From contig NPFB01000134.1 of the NCBI GenBank assembly GCA_014084085.1, positions 38,005 through 102,004 of the forward strand: a DNA stretch of 64,000 bases, read 5' to 3'. Under the pieces are notes generated by a model. The model was not told the origin of the DNA, ran no database searches, and was given only the letters and a program-made list of their open reading frames with translations. Both the position numbers and the translations under genes were made by a program. Shown here piece by piece: positions 9,301 to 18,084 of this stretch (the stretch's first letter is position 1; each line of letters opens with the position of its first letter). This DNA comes from Hondaea fermentalgiana. Its lineage: Eukaryota; Sar; Bigyra; Thraustochytrida; Thraustochytriidae.

Positions 9301-12300
9301 TACGATGGCGATTGGAATCCGCAAAACGACGTTCAGGCGCTGGCACGCTGCCACCGCATTGGTCAAACCAAACGCGTCAAGGTGTACCGCCTCATCACGC
9401 GTAAGACGTACGAGTACACCATGTTTGAGCGCGCGTCCATGAAGTTGGGCCTTGATCACGCCGTTATGAGTGGCATTACTAAGGAGGACGGCACGGACAA
9501 GTCCGGAAAGAGCCCTCGTGCCAAGGCGAAGTCAAAACGTGAACAGGACCTCGAGACCGAGCGCTTGCTCAAATTTGGCGCGTACGCGCTCACCGCAGAT
9601 GGGGACGATGACGCGGCCACGCAGCAGTTCATGAATGCCAATATTGACGAGATCTTGAGCAGTCGGGCCAAGCTGATGGCGACCTCCAAGGAGGACAACC
9701 AGCTTTCAAAGGCCACCTTTGTTGCTTCGGACAATGACACCAATCTCGACATCAATGACCCCGAGTTTTGGACCAAGGTCGTTGGTCTCCAGGCCAAGAA
9801 TGAAGATGACGAGGATGATGAGGATGATGGCGATCGCCGTTCGCGACGTCGTGGCAAGAACAAGGTCAACTATGCTGGCAACGGATTTGCCGCCATGGGT
9901 TTTGATGACGACGACGATGACGACGATGTCGATGATGACGACGATGAAGAAGAGGACGTTGAGGAACCGCGTAAGGACGAGGACGAGAACGGACGCAAGC
10001 TTTGGCAGCGCAAGCACTTCCAGATACTGCTTTCGGCCATTCAAAAGTTTGGCTATGGGCGCTGGGATCGTCTTTTTGCTGACGTCAATGGCCGTTTCCC
10101 GGACCGCTTCACTCGGAGTGACGTTGAGAACGCAGCTCGCGGCTTTCTTATCTTCTGTATTTTCAAGCGGGAAGAGTCCAAGAAGAAGAAAAACAATGAT
10201 GACCCTTCGGTGGCCTCTCCAGCGGGCGACGATAGTGACGATAGCGACGATGACGACGACGATGACGAGAGTGAGACGCAGGAGGTCTCAGACACCGGCA
10301 GGCTTTCTGATTTTCAGCTGGTGAACATGACGCATGCGCAACTCGTCGAAGGCATTCGAAGCCGCACCTCACACATTGAGTTCAATGACACCCATCGTCG
10401 ACTCATCGATGAGCTCACCCAGGGGGCAGATTGGATTGTTCCTGATGTTCTCGTGACTCGTCGACGCATTCTCCCCTCGTCTATGAACGAGCTTCCCAAG
10501 GCAACGGTCGTCAAGAAAGAGGAGGAGGAAAAGAAGATGAAGAAGGAGGGAGAAGAAGAGGAGGAGAAGAAGGCGGGAGAGGGCTCCAATGCAATCAAAG
10601 CCGAAGGCGTGGAACTTGCACAGAAAGATGGTGGGACCGTCAAGTCTGAGGACGTCGCCAACGCCTCGCAGAACGCAGATGCAAAGGGTGCAGCTGCGAT
10701 CGACACCAAGAAAGAGGGCGAAGGTAAGGAAGGAAAAGAAGAAGAAGAAAAAGAAGGAGGGGACGAAGACGAAGAACCTTTTAAGCTCGAAGACTCGGAC
10801 TCGGATGACTCGGATCTCGAAGGCGAGGCGCGCGAGGAGCACCGGCAGATGCGTCGTGGATATGCCTACAATGAGCGTGTCGCTACGCGCACAATGGACG
10901 CGGCAGCCAAATACTTGCGTATTTTTGAGAAACATGCTTCAATGCAAAGCATTCTTGACAAGTACACCGACGGTGATCGTCTTTTGGTCGAGGAGTTTCC
11001 GCAAATTCCTGGAATTCCACCCGTGGCCTGGTGGGCTCCCCAAGATGACCTCACTCTGATCAAGGGACTTTACGACCACGGTTGGGATCCTCGGCGATCG
11101 AACGCTACGTTCTCCGCAATCCGAAAGGACGGTTCGCTACGCTTTTCGAAAAACCCACCCATGAAGGATGACGACGACGCAGATGACGACGACGAGGGTG
11201 GACCTGAGAAAAACAAGAAAGCAAATGCCAAGACGGAGTCAAAGGAGGACCCGAGTGCACCCGCGAAGAATGGAAACGGCAAGGTTGAGGAGGACAAGGC
11301 CACGGAAGCAAACGCAGAGGGTGATGCCAAGGCCAAGTCGGAGCCGAAGACCGTCGCTTTGGAAGACGGCGACGCTAAGATGAAGGATGCTGCTGATGAA
11401 GCAGCTGGTGCGCCCGCTGGCAAAAGTGATGCGGACGGTGACGCAGCAATGGGCGAGGCGAGCGACAAGGCGACTGGTGACGACGAGGCGTCGCGTACGC
11501 CTCCGCGTCCCGTCGACACGGACTTGGTGTGGCCGCGGAACCACAAGCTTGGATTGCGCGCAAAGCGTGTCGTGGACTGGTTTAGTGCTCAAACACGCAA
11601 GACGCGGCGCGCTGAGGAGACACAAAAACGGCGCGAGGCTCGAAAGGAAGCGAAGCGACTGGCCAAGGCGAAGCCCAAGTCCAAGGGCCCGACCGTGTCG
11701 CCCAACTGGATGCGCACGGAACTCAAGGCGCTCTTCAAAACGCTTATTCGCTGGGGAGTGCCCTCCGAAAAGCCGCTGGATCCCAAATGGCGCATGTCTT
11801 ATGCGCAGTTGATGCAGCACGCGGGTCTTAAGCGCAAGACGCAGGCCATGGTGGAGAGCCAAGTCAAGCTCTTGGTCCAGGACGCTGTCCAACTGCGACT
11901 GCGGCCAGACATGAACATTGAGCGCTCCAAAGCAATCATGGGTTCCACGGGGTCGGCGCGGAAGATGATGGAGCGCATCAAGGTCTTGCGCGATCTTCGA
12001 GGCATTGTTCTCACCGCAAGCGACGAGACGCTCTTACGCATCATCTCACGGTTCGAAAAGCAATTGAGGTCGAAAAAGCGTACGCGCATGCCTGAGTGGT
12101 GGAAGTCGGAGCATGATCTCGCCATGCTCAAGGGAGCCTCGCGGCATGGGATTGGCAACTTTTTGGCCACGGACGCGATTCGGAGCGACCCCGAGTTTCC
12201 TTTTCACAAAATCTGCAATGTGACCACAGGCGCCGCGCAATCGCAGGCCAGGGAAAAGGCACTTCTTGCTAAAAAAGAAAAGAAGGCGGCCAAGGCGGAC

Positions 12301-12837
12301 CAGGGTGCGGACAAGCCTAACGAGAATGGCAATGACGAAGACGATGACGACGAGGATGAAGATAACGTCAACGAAGAGGATGACGAGGACGAGGACGCGA
12401 AGCCAGTCTCATCCGTCGGCGCAAACAGCGAAAAAGCGAATGGGGTAGAGGATAACGCCAAGGGCGGCAACGACAAAACAATCACTGATGATGGCAAGGC
12501 GGATGCCGGTGGTGAAGGAGATGGTAGCGACTCGAACGAGGAAGGCAAGCATGCCTTCCCTTCTGTGGTCATGTTCTTGAATCGTTTGCGTACGATTGTA
12601 GAGCTTGTGGCGCGCTCGCAACGTTCATCGATGTTAAATCACGCATTCACTTCGCAGCCGCGGACGAATCGCACGCCCGTGCAAAGGAAGATGTCGGATT
12701 TTATGAACGGAAACGTTCAAGCAAAATCCGAGACCGTAGACCTTACAGAGACCAAGGCCCTTGACGCCGCTACATCGGCCCTCACTTCGTCCTCTTCCTC
12801 GTCCTCGTCCTCAACTCCTTCTCCAAAGCTTGGCTGA
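6319..12837 (+). CDS. CHD-family chromodomain ATP-dependent chromatin remodeler
   Basis: The 2172-residue product is a nuclear SNF2-type nucleosome remodeler. The order is a basic, AT-hook-like N-terminus (residues 1-200), a long acidic run (about 205-275), and two chromodomains (about 280-410, with RYLVKWLNNAFIHVSWE, and about 420-530, with WEYLVKWKSQGYEDATWE). The helicase follows: motif I DEMGLGKT near 597-604, DEAH near 712, TGTPIQN, and motif VI ARCHRIGQTKRVKVYRL near 1011. Three SANT/Myb-like or CHD C-terminal modules come after it: near 1225 (KHFQILLSAIQKFGYGRWDRLF), near 1571 (WWAPQDDLTLIKGLYDHGW) and near 1928 (WWKSEHDLAMLKGASRHGIGNF). The double chromodomain and helicase fit CHD1, while the last two modules recall CHD6-9. 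I therefore give no symbol. The ATG at 6319 lies only 58 nt after the gap, so an upstream exon cannot be excluded. Confidence 0.93.
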   Translation: MPGPGRPRRTASSGGASSSSSAAKPTTPATSTARRTPRRGAAVAAAAPASPASGSEDKDKSPTRRRSTRDRATKNYKEPSLDVDGESGDEDADTSGSEGGKNASIKKKTAAKQDAKSQQRRPKKRAASTGTAMNEPSSRPKRRRGSTGDVGISKKAGDAKQTKTASAVSGAAARKTRAKPGPKPGAGRGGRPRGAKARASEKMEVDDDDDDDDVDEEEDFDDEDEDEDVVNDIIDGAEDEEDDDDDEEEDDDDDDLDDLGDDDLDEMEDGNVEGHGEDGVVELKVEKLLAHHRKTKGEWIAFCKGQTTSRVLNGRRREMLAFELSSGDNASKADDDDNDGRSSLGGIAKRMRRLPKLSKKKLRKQETRYLVKWLNNAFIHVSWETAKGLRAFFGDNAMVDRHLRKLENSFAMMDAEELSDLQQVDRLVDYNTFVEDDEDEGENGSEGKSATQDKQGDADEGTTEKGQNKKTDSKKGSGENGAPSSAKKQKGSESAKKQKEAVSWEYLVKWKSQGYEDATWELWSDIKDHPDIDAKLKLHDLRNSVAYRRNRNKVGSQELDYSSARTFKNGRKLRSYQVEAVTWLAVNFSSERNSILADEMGLGKTCQTVTFTHRLRHQFNRNGPFLVVAPLATLPHWQREFEAWTDFNCLTYHGSAEGRELIRSKEFFWDDGRSIMKGPGGLPKFDALVTNYETVLSDASMLRRFKWDLLIVDEAHRLKNRDSKLTVCLRESFKYRASLLLTGTPIQNSLPELWTLLNFIAPEDFASLDAFKEKFGNMQTAEEMDRFHARLRPYMLRRIKSEVEPLPEREDTMIEVELTTMQKRFYRAIYEKNTEYLLAGVVKGARVSLNNVAMELRKCCCHPYLIDGVESKVLKDDPPPRTATSEERSSHVFDKLINASGKLILLDKLLPKLKAEGHRVLIFSQMTRMLDILEDYLLHRSYAYERIDGSVRGVDRQFAIDRFSSKNSQAFAFLLSTRGCGQGINLTAADTVIMYDGDWNPQNDVQALARCHRIGQTKRVKVYRLITRKTYEYTMFERASMKLGLDHAVMSGITKEDGTDKSGKSPRAKAKSKREQDLETERLLKFGAYALTADGDDDAATQQFMNANIDEILSSRAKLMATSKEDNQLSKATFVASDNDTNLDINDPEFWTKVVGLQAKNEDDEDDEDDGDRRSRRRGKNKVNYAGNGFAAMGFDDDDDDDDVDDDDDEEEDVEEPRKDEDENGRKLWQRKHFQILLSAIQKFGYGRWDRLFADVNGRFPDRFTRSDVENAARGFLIFCIFKREESKKKKNNDDPSVASPAGDDSDDSDDDDDDDESETQEVSDTGRLSDFQLVNMTHAQLVEGIRSRTSHIEFNDTHRRLIDELTQGADWIVPDVLVTRRRILPSSMNELPKATVVKKEEEEKKMKKEGEEEEEKKAGEGSNAIKAEGVELAQKDGGTVKSEDVANASQNADAKGAAAIDTKKEGEGKEGKEEEEKEGGDEDEEPFKLEDSDSDDSDLEGEAREEHRQMRRGYAYNERVATRTMDAAAKYLRIFEKHASMQSILDKYTDGDRLLVEEFPQIPGIPPVAWWAPQDDLTLIKGLYDHGWDPRRSNATFSAIRKDGSLRFSKNPPMKDDDDADDDDEGGPEKNKKANAKTESKEDPSAPAKNGNGKVEEDKATEANAEGDAKAKSEPKTVALEDGDAKMKDAADEAAGAPAGKSDADGDAAMGEASDKATGDDEASRTPPRPVDTDLVWPRNHKLGLRAKRVVDWFSAQTRKTRRAEETQKRREARKEAKRLAKAKPKSKGPTVSPNWMRTELKALFKTLIRWGVPSEKPLDPKWRMSYAQLMQHAGLKRKTQAMVESQVKLLVQDAVQLRLRPDMNIERSKAIMGSTGSARKMMERIKVLRDLRGIVLTASDETLLRIISRFEKQLRSKKRTRMPEWWKSEHDLAMLKGASRHGIGNFLATDAIRSDPEFPFHKICNVTTGAAQSQAREKALLAKKEKKAAKADQGADKPNENGNDEDDDDEDEDNVNEEDDEDEDAKPVSSVGANSEKANGVEDNAKGGNDKTITDDGKADAGGEGDGSDSNEEGKHAFPSVVMFLNRLRTIVELVARSQRSSMLNHAFTSQPRTNRTPVQRKMSDFMNGNVQAKSETVDLTETKALDAATSALTSSSSSSSSSTPSPKLG

Positions 12838-13078
12838 GCGTAAGCATGATGCATTGAAGTGATTTAGCCAATTTTCAATGGATAATCGACGTGTATTGTC
12901 AGTGAAGTAGGATGGAGACACATGAAAAATGATTGGTAATAGGAGACTTGGCATTGAAAAGCACGAACAAAGGCGTTGTAAAATCAGTACTTGTACTCCT
13001 TGAGAGCGGACGGAATCAGCGTGCTTTGCTGTTGATATTACCTACACCTTGGCAAGAAACGAATCGAAAGGCAAAGAA
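12838..13078. other. Convergent 3' intergenic region
   Basis: This 241-bp stretch lies between the CHD stop and the stop of the reverse-strand hypothetical gene. It is AT-richer than the genes and no feature is seen beyond presumed 3' UTRs. Confidence 0.4.
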
Positions 13079-13606
13079 TCAGCTGTCGTTGCTAGAAGAT
13101 GGGGCATTCTTGGCTTCGAGACGCGCGAGAAAGGCCGCGCGAGCCTCTCGCACGGCATCTGGATTGCTGTTGTTCGAGGCAGCGCCTCCGAGGCGATGCA
13201 CTGTGCCTGTGGATCGCGCGACTGGCGCTCTCGAGCGAGGTTGGCGAGGCGCAATCGCCTGGAATCCGCTCGCGCCAGGTCGTCCGCTGGTTGCTCGTGC
13301 AGCAGCCACCTCAAATCGTCGGCATCCGTGGCCCTCTCGAGCGGCCTGCTCAATCCTGCGATCTCGCTCTTCCCTTTTACTAAGCTTGTGCTCGACGAGG
13401 CCGACAACTTCGTTCAGGTGATCCGCGACGCTCGACGAGGAGCTCCCAAACCCAGGTCTGTTCTTTTTTGCTTTGCGCAGCTTCTCTTTGCGCGCGCGCT
13501 CGGCTGCCGTCATGCTCGCCTTGCCAGAAAGTTGTTTCTGAACCGTGCGCTTCTCGCGCTGCTGCGCCTTGAACTGCGCGATGCGCCGCTCCGTCTTGAC
13601 GTCCAT
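13079..13606 (-). CDS. Small basic hypothetical protein
   Basis: I do not recognise this 175-residue product. It is read from the only upstream in-frame ATG of a longer open frame and starts MDVKTERRIAQFKAQQ. The first 55 residues are Lys/Arg-rich and likely helical (KTERRIAQFKAQQREKR, then ERARKEKLRKAKK). A Ser run is followed by another charged helix (ADHLNEVVGLVEHKLSKREERDRRIEQA), and the C-terminus reads NPDAVREARAAFLARLEAK. The layout of basic helices joined by disordered linkers suggests a nucleic-acid- or ribosome-associated factor, but that is a guess. Competing frames on the other strand (to 196 residues) exist; I prefer this one because of its coherent helical segments and its fit between neighbours. 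Confidence 0.5.
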   Translation of the reverse strand: MDVKTERRIAQFKAQQREKRTVQKQLSGKASMTAAERARKEKLRKAKKNRPGFGSSSSSVADHLNEVVGLVEHKLSKREERDRRIEQAAREGHGCRRFEVAAARATSGRPGASGFQAIAPRQPRSRAPVARSTGTVHRLGGAASNNSNPDAVREARAAFLARLEAKNAPSSSNDS

Positions 13607-14520
13607 TCTCGCGAACCCCCGCCCCTTTTCTTCTTCTGACGTTAGTTCCACAACTGCGTGTCCGTGTCGTCCCTGTGAGCCTCTGCGAGCGCTCGCGTCC
13701 CGCTGTGTTTGGGTTCGCTTTTCACGGCCCGCTGGCGGCCGCAAGCGCTCTCAAGGACGGTCGAGTCTTTCTTTTCCTTTCTTTCTTTTCTTTTCTTCTT
13801 CATCTTTGCAGTAACCAGGTATAAGTGGATTTATTTACCGTTGGTAGTAGTATCATAGAGTCCCGGGTCGAGTCGAAGTCAAATGCCAGTGTGTAGTGAG
13901 CAATGTGTAGTGCAATGCAGTGCAGCGCTGCTTGGGATGGGTTAGGAGTTTCGCATCTACGCAACATTATGGCAATTTGCGACCGACCGCTCCTATGAAG
14001 TTTACAGGATTCGGAGTAAAATGCTTTAGGCTGACAGGTATACAAAAGTTGTAACAAAAGTGATGGATAAAGGCAAAAGTTATCGTCGTGGTCGTCGCCA
14101 TTGTCGTCGTTATCGCCATCTCGTTGTCATCGTGGCGCACGAAGAGCAAATATATAGCGTACAAAGGCCAAGTACAGAGAGGCAAGAGCGAAATGCGCGA
14201 AAGAACGGGCTTACACATTTGCTTGCCGTCAGGTCGACGCAAATCTCTCTTGCATAACTCTCTGCTCTCACCCTCGATGAGTTGCTTGCCGAAGCGCCGC
14301 GTATTGACATAAAGAAGAAGAAGTAAGATGAAGACGCAATAGCAGGCAGCAGCAGCAGCTGCAGCAGCTGCTGCCTGTGAATACAGTGAATGCGCACTTT
14401 CTCCCACGCGCGCGCACGCGCACGCGCACACGCACACACACCATGAAGAGCTCCTAACGACAGAGCCCTTTCCCCTTTCTCCTTGAAATGAAACAGAGCT
14501 GCCATTGTCACAACGCCAAA
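13607..14520. other. Intergenic region downstream of the pseudoprotease
   Basis: No supported gene. The right part is the 3' side of the reverse-strand pseudoprotease. It holds a CAG/CTG-rich inverted repeat at 14343-14377 (11-bp perfect arms CAGGCAGCAGC and GCTGCTGCCTG) and a CA/CG dinucleotide run at about 14404-14442. Reading frames of about 150 residues here are composed of Cys/Ala/Leu runs from the repeats and were not accepted. Confidence 0.4.
14343..14377. repeat. CAG/CTG inverted repeat (11-bp arms)
   Basis: Perfect arms at 14343-14353 and 14367-14377 enclose 13 nt that themselves contain AGCTGCAG. As RNA on the reverse strand it would form a stable hairpin 144-178 nt beyond the pseudoprotease stop, inside a probable 3' UTR. 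Confidence 0.6.
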
Positions 14521-16188
14521 TTACACAATCTTGGAGATGTCTGCGGGAATGAAGCGCTTCGACAAAATTCGACGCGCTCTGCTCGGAGGCGGAGCAGCCG
14601 CGGCAAGTTGGACAGGGTCCTCAGTGCGGAACATGGGGTTCTCCTGCGTCGCGCTTCCACCACTGTGCGCGCCAGAGCTATCGACACTATCAAGACTCGA
14701 AAAGCGCGAGCCATTGTATCGCCTGGCTTCCATCGCGCCACTACCGCTGCCGCTACCGCCGCTACCGTCGCCGCCATCATAATACATTGAGCTGGGAGAA
14801 AGTTGAAGGACCGCCCTCGGCTCGAACTCTGGACGCGGGTTACGGCGTCTGCGGCGAACCATGATCAGGGCTGTAAGCGCGGCGCCAAAGCCCACGATTC
14901 CACCTGCGCCGGCAACAATTGGTACAAGGATCGTCGAATCTTCGTCGCTGTCGTCTGGAGGAGTCGAAGCCGCATCCCCAACCTCTGGAGGCGCCATCGA
15001 CGGTGCGTAGGTAGGCTCAAGCGAAACGACCGTGGGATACGAGGTCGGTGACATCGTCTCATTTGTGGGCGCGTGCGTTGGGAAATTGGTGGGCGCCAAC
15101 GTCGGCCTTGCGGTCGTGGGTGCCAAGGTTGGCGCGGCGGTCGTTGGAAAAGCTGTCGGCTCAGCAGTTGTTGGCTGAGGCGTGGGCGCCATGGTTGGCG
15201 CGTCGGTAGGCGCCCGGGTGGTTGGCTTGGGAGTCGGCTTCGGGGTCGGGGACATTGTAGGTCTCTGGGTGGGCGCTGGCGTGGGTGGCACCGAGGCGGC
15301 AAGGGACCTTCCCACAACGTCCTCCATCCAGCTCATGTGCAGCGTGGCTCGCGTGAGCTTGGCCATGTAAGATTCTACCGTACAGCCGGTGCGTTCCTGC
15401 AACACGCCAATGAGAACGCCGTTGCCGTCGCTGTCGTATTGATAGATGGGCGAGCCGAGATCGCCAAAGCAGGTTTCCGAGTCGTCAGCGACGCTTTCTT
15501 CTGCCGATGCGCAAAAATTCTCTGTCCAATTGAGAGATCCCGAGAACGAGGCGTCGCAGACGCTGTCCGAGCGCACCGTAAGGTCGAGCGTGGACATTGG
15601 AGAGAGACTAGCCAGATCACTTGGCTCGTCGCTGTCCGGCTCGAACCAGCTGGTGACATAGACGGACGAGCCGACGTTCTCGTAGTAGCCGCCAACACTC
15701 GGACTAACAGTCATGGGCGTAAACCTGTCCTGATTGATTTTGTTCGAGAGGGGCAAGAGTACAAGGCCATCGCGTTCTTCTCGGTCGGCGGTCAAGAGCA
15801 GCACACTCTTGGCCCACTTGCCGTCGGAGGCGAGCCACTTTTGGTTGAGCACGAAGCGCATGTTGGGAATCGCGCTGTAGAAGTTCATACATTCTGCGCT
15901 GGTCAAGACCCACCCTCTGTCGATGAAAGCGCCGGTGCACATGTGCAACCAGTCGCCACTCACTTTGGCTTGAACAGACCCAACAAACATTGGGATGCTC
16001 GAGACTGCGTAGTCGTCAAAGAGCAGCTCTCTCCGCGCTGCCGCTTCTCCGTCTGCGGCACCGTCCGCGATCCCCTCGCGGGCTTCCGCCCCGTACGCGC
16101 AGGCCACTGCCACGGCCGCGTACAGCGCCGCCGCGAGCCTCGCCATCGTCCATGTCGCGTGCTTCCTCCTGGCCAGTGGCATCGTCAT
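14521..16188 (-). CDS. Membrane-anchored trypsin-fold pseudoprotease with Pro/Thr-rich stalk
   Basis: The 555-residue product begins at the first in-frame ATG (16188), giving a signal peptide around residues 15-36 (MARLAAALYAAVAVACAYGA). Residues 63-295 have the chymotrypsin fold but lack two of three catalytic residues. The His motif reads VLTSAEC (Glu99 in place of His) and the Ser motif reads CFGDLGSP (Leu244 in place of Ser); Asp140 is kept in DGLVLLPL. Cysteines around both motifs remain, so the fold is probably intact. Residues 301-400 are a stalk of PT/APT repeats, likely O-glycosylated. Residues 420-444 form a transmembrane helix, followed by RRRRR and a cytoplasmic tail of about 105 residues. 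It is thus a type I membrane receptor-like or binding protein rather than an enzyme. An internal ATG at 16146 is an alternative start that also gives a signal peptide. Confidence 0.85.
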   Translation of the reverse strand: MTMPLARRKHATWTMARLAAALYAAVAVACAYGAEAREGIADGAADGEAAARRELLFDDYAVSSIPMFVGSVQAKVSGDWLHMCTGAFIDRGWVLTSAECMNFYSAIPNMRFVLNQKWLASDGKWAKSVLLLTADREERDGLVLLPLSNKINQDRFTPMTVSPSVGGYYENVGSSVYVTSWFEPDSDEPSDLASLSPMSTLDLTVRSDSVCDASFSGSLNWTENFCASAEESVADDSETCFGDLGSPIYQYDSDGNGVLIGVLQERTGCTVESYMAKLTRATLHMSWMEDVVGRSLAASVPPTPAPTQRPTMSPTPKPTPKPTTRAPTDAPTMAPTPQPTTAEPTAFPTTAAPTLAPTTARPTLAPTNFPTHAPTNETMSPTSYPTVVSLEPTYAPSMAPPEVGDAASTPPDDSDEDSTILVPIVAGAGGIVGFGAALTALIMVRRRRRNPRPEFEPRAVLQLSPSSMYYDGGDGSGGSGSGSGAMEARRYNGSRFSSLDSVDSSGAHSGGSATQENPMFRTEDPVQLAAAAPPPSRARRILSKRFIPADISKIV

Positions 16189-18084
16189 CGTCCGCCAATC
16201 GTCCCGCTCCGAGCCCGCGCCCCAGGCCGCCCGCCCGCGCGCACGCACGCAGGCACGAACGGACGAACGAGCGTACGAACGAACGAACGGACGGACGGAT
16301 GCGCCGAAGCAAGGCCTCGCCTCGCGTCTCCTCGCGTGGACTCGCGCTCGGCGGTGGCGCAGCGCAGCTCGGCGTTGGGGTTTTGCTTTCTTGCTTCTCC
16401 TTTCCTTCTCGCTTTCCAAGTTCTTTCTTTTTCTTTTTTTCTTGCTTTCTCTCCGGTTCTGTGTGCGCGTGTCTGCCTCGGAGCCGAGTTTCTTTCTTGA
16501 CAGAGACCGCGGCGTCTCGGACGGAGCCTCGCTTGAGCAGTTTCCCAGCCCGCGCAGCTGCAGCTGCGGACGGCCGCGGGAAACTTGCCAGTGGCCGCTG
16601 CCGGCTGGCTGCAGCGGGATGGCGAGCGCGGCCGCGGGGCCGAGGAGGGGGACGAGGAGGAGAGCGATGCGCTCGACGTTCCAGGCTAGGCTAGAAAAGG
16701 AGAATCCTCGTGCACGTATACTAAATAAATTGTTGGGGAGTTGGCGAAAGAATGTGCACGCGCTCAATCCAGTTTCACGCTGCGCCGCCGCCCGTGCTCG
16801 GCAGGCGCGAGGGCGCGCAGAGTCCTGGGGCCGATGTCTGCGCAGCTACGGAGGGTGGGGGGGGGCGGCGGCGGCAGGGCAGCGGGTTGAGGCGGAGGAG
16901 GGAGCGCGAGAGGAGCTCGGCAGCTGCAGCTGAAGAAAGAAAGAGGCAGCGCCCGGCTCTTGCGCGCGGCCCATAAATCGGGTTGCGGAATTATGTGGTA
17001 CAGCACACAGTTAAAGAACTAGTTTCATGTTCACGGGTTAAAAGGTGGCGGCATGACCGGGAACTAGTGCGGACTGCGGGAGGCGAATGCGGGGCACAGG
17101 CACGCGTCCCGCAGGTGGATAAGTGGGGCCACGCGGGAGGAAGACCGAGCGAAAGCAAGCAGCAACGCAACTCGAACACAACGCAACGCAACGCAACGCA
17201 ACGCAACGCAACAGAATAAACACAACGCAACATAAGAGGCAGGTCGCTGTCGAACGCGAAGCGCGACCACTCGCACGCGGAAACACACGCGCACGCGCAC
17301 GCGCTTGACAGGCGCGCGCTCAGCGAGAGAGCCTGCGGTGCACGCGCGCGTCGATACCGACCCTGCCGACGAACGAACGAACGAACGACTGCGAGCGCAG
17401 CGCGTACAGCGAGTCGCGCAGCGGCGACTCGTACAGCGGCCAGGCGCGGCGAGTGCAGCGGCGACGGCCGAGCGCGTGCGTGCAGCGGTCGCAGGCCCTG
17501 CCTTGCAGGGGGAGAGAGAGATGCGGCGGCAGCAAGAGCCGTGCACGCGCTGCGCGCCGAGAGCGGTTTCTTCTTCTGGCTGGCACGCCTGCAGCTGCAG
17601 CTGGCAGAAGATGGTCGGGTTCGCAAAGGGCGTCGCTCGCTTCTTGAAGGGGCTGCACGCAACATAGCGCGCGCAGGCTCCGGCTTCAGCTGCACTGCGG
17701 TCGCGGCCGAGGGCGACCGCGGGAAGTTAGCGGCGAGCGAGCGAGCGAGCGAGCGAGCGAGCGAGCGAGTGACTGATGGGTAGATGAGATAGATGGAGGG
17801 AGGGAGGGAGGAGGGAGGGCCGAGAAGAGCAGCGTCGACGATGGGGTCGAGGCAAAAGTATAGCGAAGAGGCCGCCGTGCCGAGCACGCCGCACTTGTGC
17901 TCGAGGGAGGCAGTTTTAGACGGCCGACCGAGCGTTTCTTCCTTGCCTTCCCTTGCCTTGCCTTGATGACTCGTTCGAGTCGAGGCAAAAGCCAAGAGGA
18001 CAGAGAGGGCGGAAACTGACAGTGAGCGAGCGATGAGATGATGTGTGTATGTTATGTAATGTATGCATGGCCATCTAGCTAGAG
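16189..18084. other. Long intergenic region rich in microsatellites (PEX1 3' side, pseudoprotease 5' side)
   Basis: About 1.9 kb with no supported gene. It contains tetranucleotide runs (GAAC units near 16256-16290 and 17370-17390), a pentamer ACGCA repeat at about 17181-17210, CTGCAG-rich palindromic DNA near 17588-17608, and a GCGA array at about 17733-17769. The frames found here (up to 334 residues) consist of Arg/Ala/Ser runs dictated by these repeats. The promoter of the pseudoprotease should lie just right of 16188. Confidence 0.45.
17733..17769. repeat. GCGA tetranucleotide microsatellite
   Basis: About nine uninterrupted GCGA units in intergenic DNA, 315 bp downstream of the PEX1 stop on the reverse strand. 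Confidence 0.8.

Noticed and set aside
13967..14437. 156-residue reverse open frame with Cys/Ala runs and hydrophobic stretch
   Set aside because: The Ala run comes from the CAG/CTG inverted repeat and the Cys/Ala start from CA/CG repeats; it lies in the probable 3' UTR of the pseudoprotease.
15073..16500. 475-residue forward open frame over the pseudoprotease
   Set aside because: Begins with Gly/Trp/Arg runs that are the complement of the PT repeats; the reverse frame has signal peptide, fold and transmembrane helix.
16991..17995. 334-residue reverse open frame in the PEX1-pseudoprotease interval
   Set aside because: Made of Arg/Ser/Ala/Cys runs encoded by tetra- and pentanucleotide repeats; no ATG-supported domain.
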